NCBI GenBank assembly: GCA_023410295.1
Contig: JAEYPY010000253.1
Span: 1 to 5,289, forward strand
Source of the DNA: Pseudomonadota bacterium
GTDB lineage: Bacteria > Pseudomonadota > Alphaproteobacteria > Caulobacterales > Aquidulcibacteraceae
Direction: 5' to 3'
Length of the DNA stretch: 5,289 bases
The notes under the pieces are model-generated. The model saw only the letters and a list, made by a program, of their open reading frames with translations, searched no databases and had not been told where the DNA came from. Both the position numbers and the translations under genes were made by a program. Shown here in pieces: positions 4,920-5,289 of the stretch. Numbering within the stretch: the first letter of the stretch is position 1; every line of letters starts with the position of its first letter.

Positions 4920-5289
4920 GCCGGCTCTTGGCAGCCATCCTGCTCGGCGGTTGGATCGCCGGCACGCTTGATATTCTCTACGCGTTCCTTGCTTTCGGTC
5001 CGCTGAGCTACGGCGTCTCGCCGGGGCGCATCCTTCACTCGATCGCCGCCGGCTGGATCGGGAACGACGCGGCGCGCGCAGGCGGGATGGAGACAGCGCT
5101 ACTCGGCCTTGCCTCGCACTTTCTGATCGCGACGGCCATGGCGACAGTGTTCGTGGTTACAGCCTCGCGTCTGTTGCTCTTGCGGAAACGCCCGCTGTTC
5201 GCAGGCATCGTCTGTGGCCTCATGCTCTACATCGTCATGAACTACATCGTCGTGGCGCGGTCAGCGGGGGGGGGGGGTGGGGTTGGGGT
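4916..5289 (+). CDS. Small integral membrane protein of unknown function (3' truncated)
   Basis: The frame is open from the ATG at 4916 to the right edge (124 full codons) with no stop, so the gene is partial. Residues 1-28 form a first hydrophobic segment (RRLLAAILLGGWIAGTLDIL, then YAFLAF). A short amphipathic region with GVSPGRILHSIAAGWIG (33-49) follows, then a second helix at about 60-82 (ALLGLASHFLIATAMATVFVV), a basic turn LLRKRP (88-93), and a third helix at about 94-113 ending MNYIVV. The GG-x-IAGTLDI start, the ILxSIAAGWIG segment and the MNYIVV ending recall a widespread unnamed family of small membrane proteins in Proteobacteria; I know no established function. It lies 45 bases after der, in the same frame, behind a potentially hidden ribosome binding site. 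Residues from about 118 onward are mostly Gly, encoded by a suspicious G run, and should not be trusted. Confidence 0.75.
   Translation, partial: MRRLLAAILLGGWIAGTLDILYAFLAFGPLSYGVSPGRILHSIAAGWIGNDAARAGGMETALLGLASHFLIATAMATVFVVTASRLLLLRKRPLFAGIVCGLMLYIVMNYIVVARSAGGGGGVG
5266..5289 (+). repeat. G-rich low-complexity tract at the right edge
   Basis: A run of 12 G (5266-5277) is followed by T, four G, TT, four G and T. It contains no A or C and is unlike any other part of the window. It could form a G-quadruplex, but its position at the very end suggests a sequencing or assembly artefact. Confidence 0.8.

Noticed and set aside
4911..4920. Alternative ATG at 4911 for the last gene
   Set aside because: It is in a different frame, only 1 base from the Shine-Dalgarno, and its product does not read as a membrane protein.
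3731..5038. Long minus-strand reading frame (435 codons) opposite der
   Set aside because: It mirrors the der codons, has an atypical His/Arg-rich composition and no domain signature, and its upstream end runs into the plus-strand membrane protein gene.

Overview
The window reads as a chromosomal housekeeping segment from a high-GC alphaproteobacterium. The GC-rich codon use, the panB / TPR protein / bamB / der order and the protein styles fit a Caulobacterales- or Hyphomonadaceae-like organism, but that placement is inferred from general knowledge and was not tested by any search. All genes lie on the plus strand. There are no RNA genes, insertion sequences, CRISPR arrays or phage genes, and no intergenic stretch longer than about 140 bases. 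The long minus-strand reading frames are shadows of the real genes.

Layout: (1) 1-375, the C-terminal part of a small two-helix membrane protein of unknown function, entering from the left edge. (2) 376-514, an intergenic region with a well-formed intrinsic terminator (399-435) and, after it, the leader of the next gene. (3) 515-1381, panB (ketopantoate hydroxymethyltransferase, pantothenate/CoA synthesis). (4) 1447-2160, a membrane-anchored TPR protein of the YfgM type. (5) 2157-3518, bamB, the beta-propeller lipoprotein of the outer-membrane assembly machine, overlapping the previous gene by 4 bases. (6) 3533-4870, der (engA), the tandem-GTPase ribosome assembly factor. (7) 4916 to the right edge, an unnamed small integral membrane protein, truncated by the end of the window.

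panB through der, and probably the last gene, look like one operon: same strand, gaps of 65, -4, 14 and 45 bases, and no terminator with a U-tract between them. The yfgM-bamB-der trio is the same linkage known from gammaproteobacteria, tying periplasmic and outer-membrane protein biogenesis to ribosome assembly; panB adds a cofactor-synthesis gene at the front.

I did not find a previously undescribed biological system. Four points deserve a second look: nested inverted repeats that could hide both the Shine-Dalgarno and the AUG of the last gene immediately after the der stop; an Ala in place of the guanine-reading Asn in the second G4 motif of Der; a BamB contact Asp replaced by Ala; and a G-rich right edge (a run of 12 G, then G4 blocks) that looks more like a sequencing or contig-end artefact than coding sequence.
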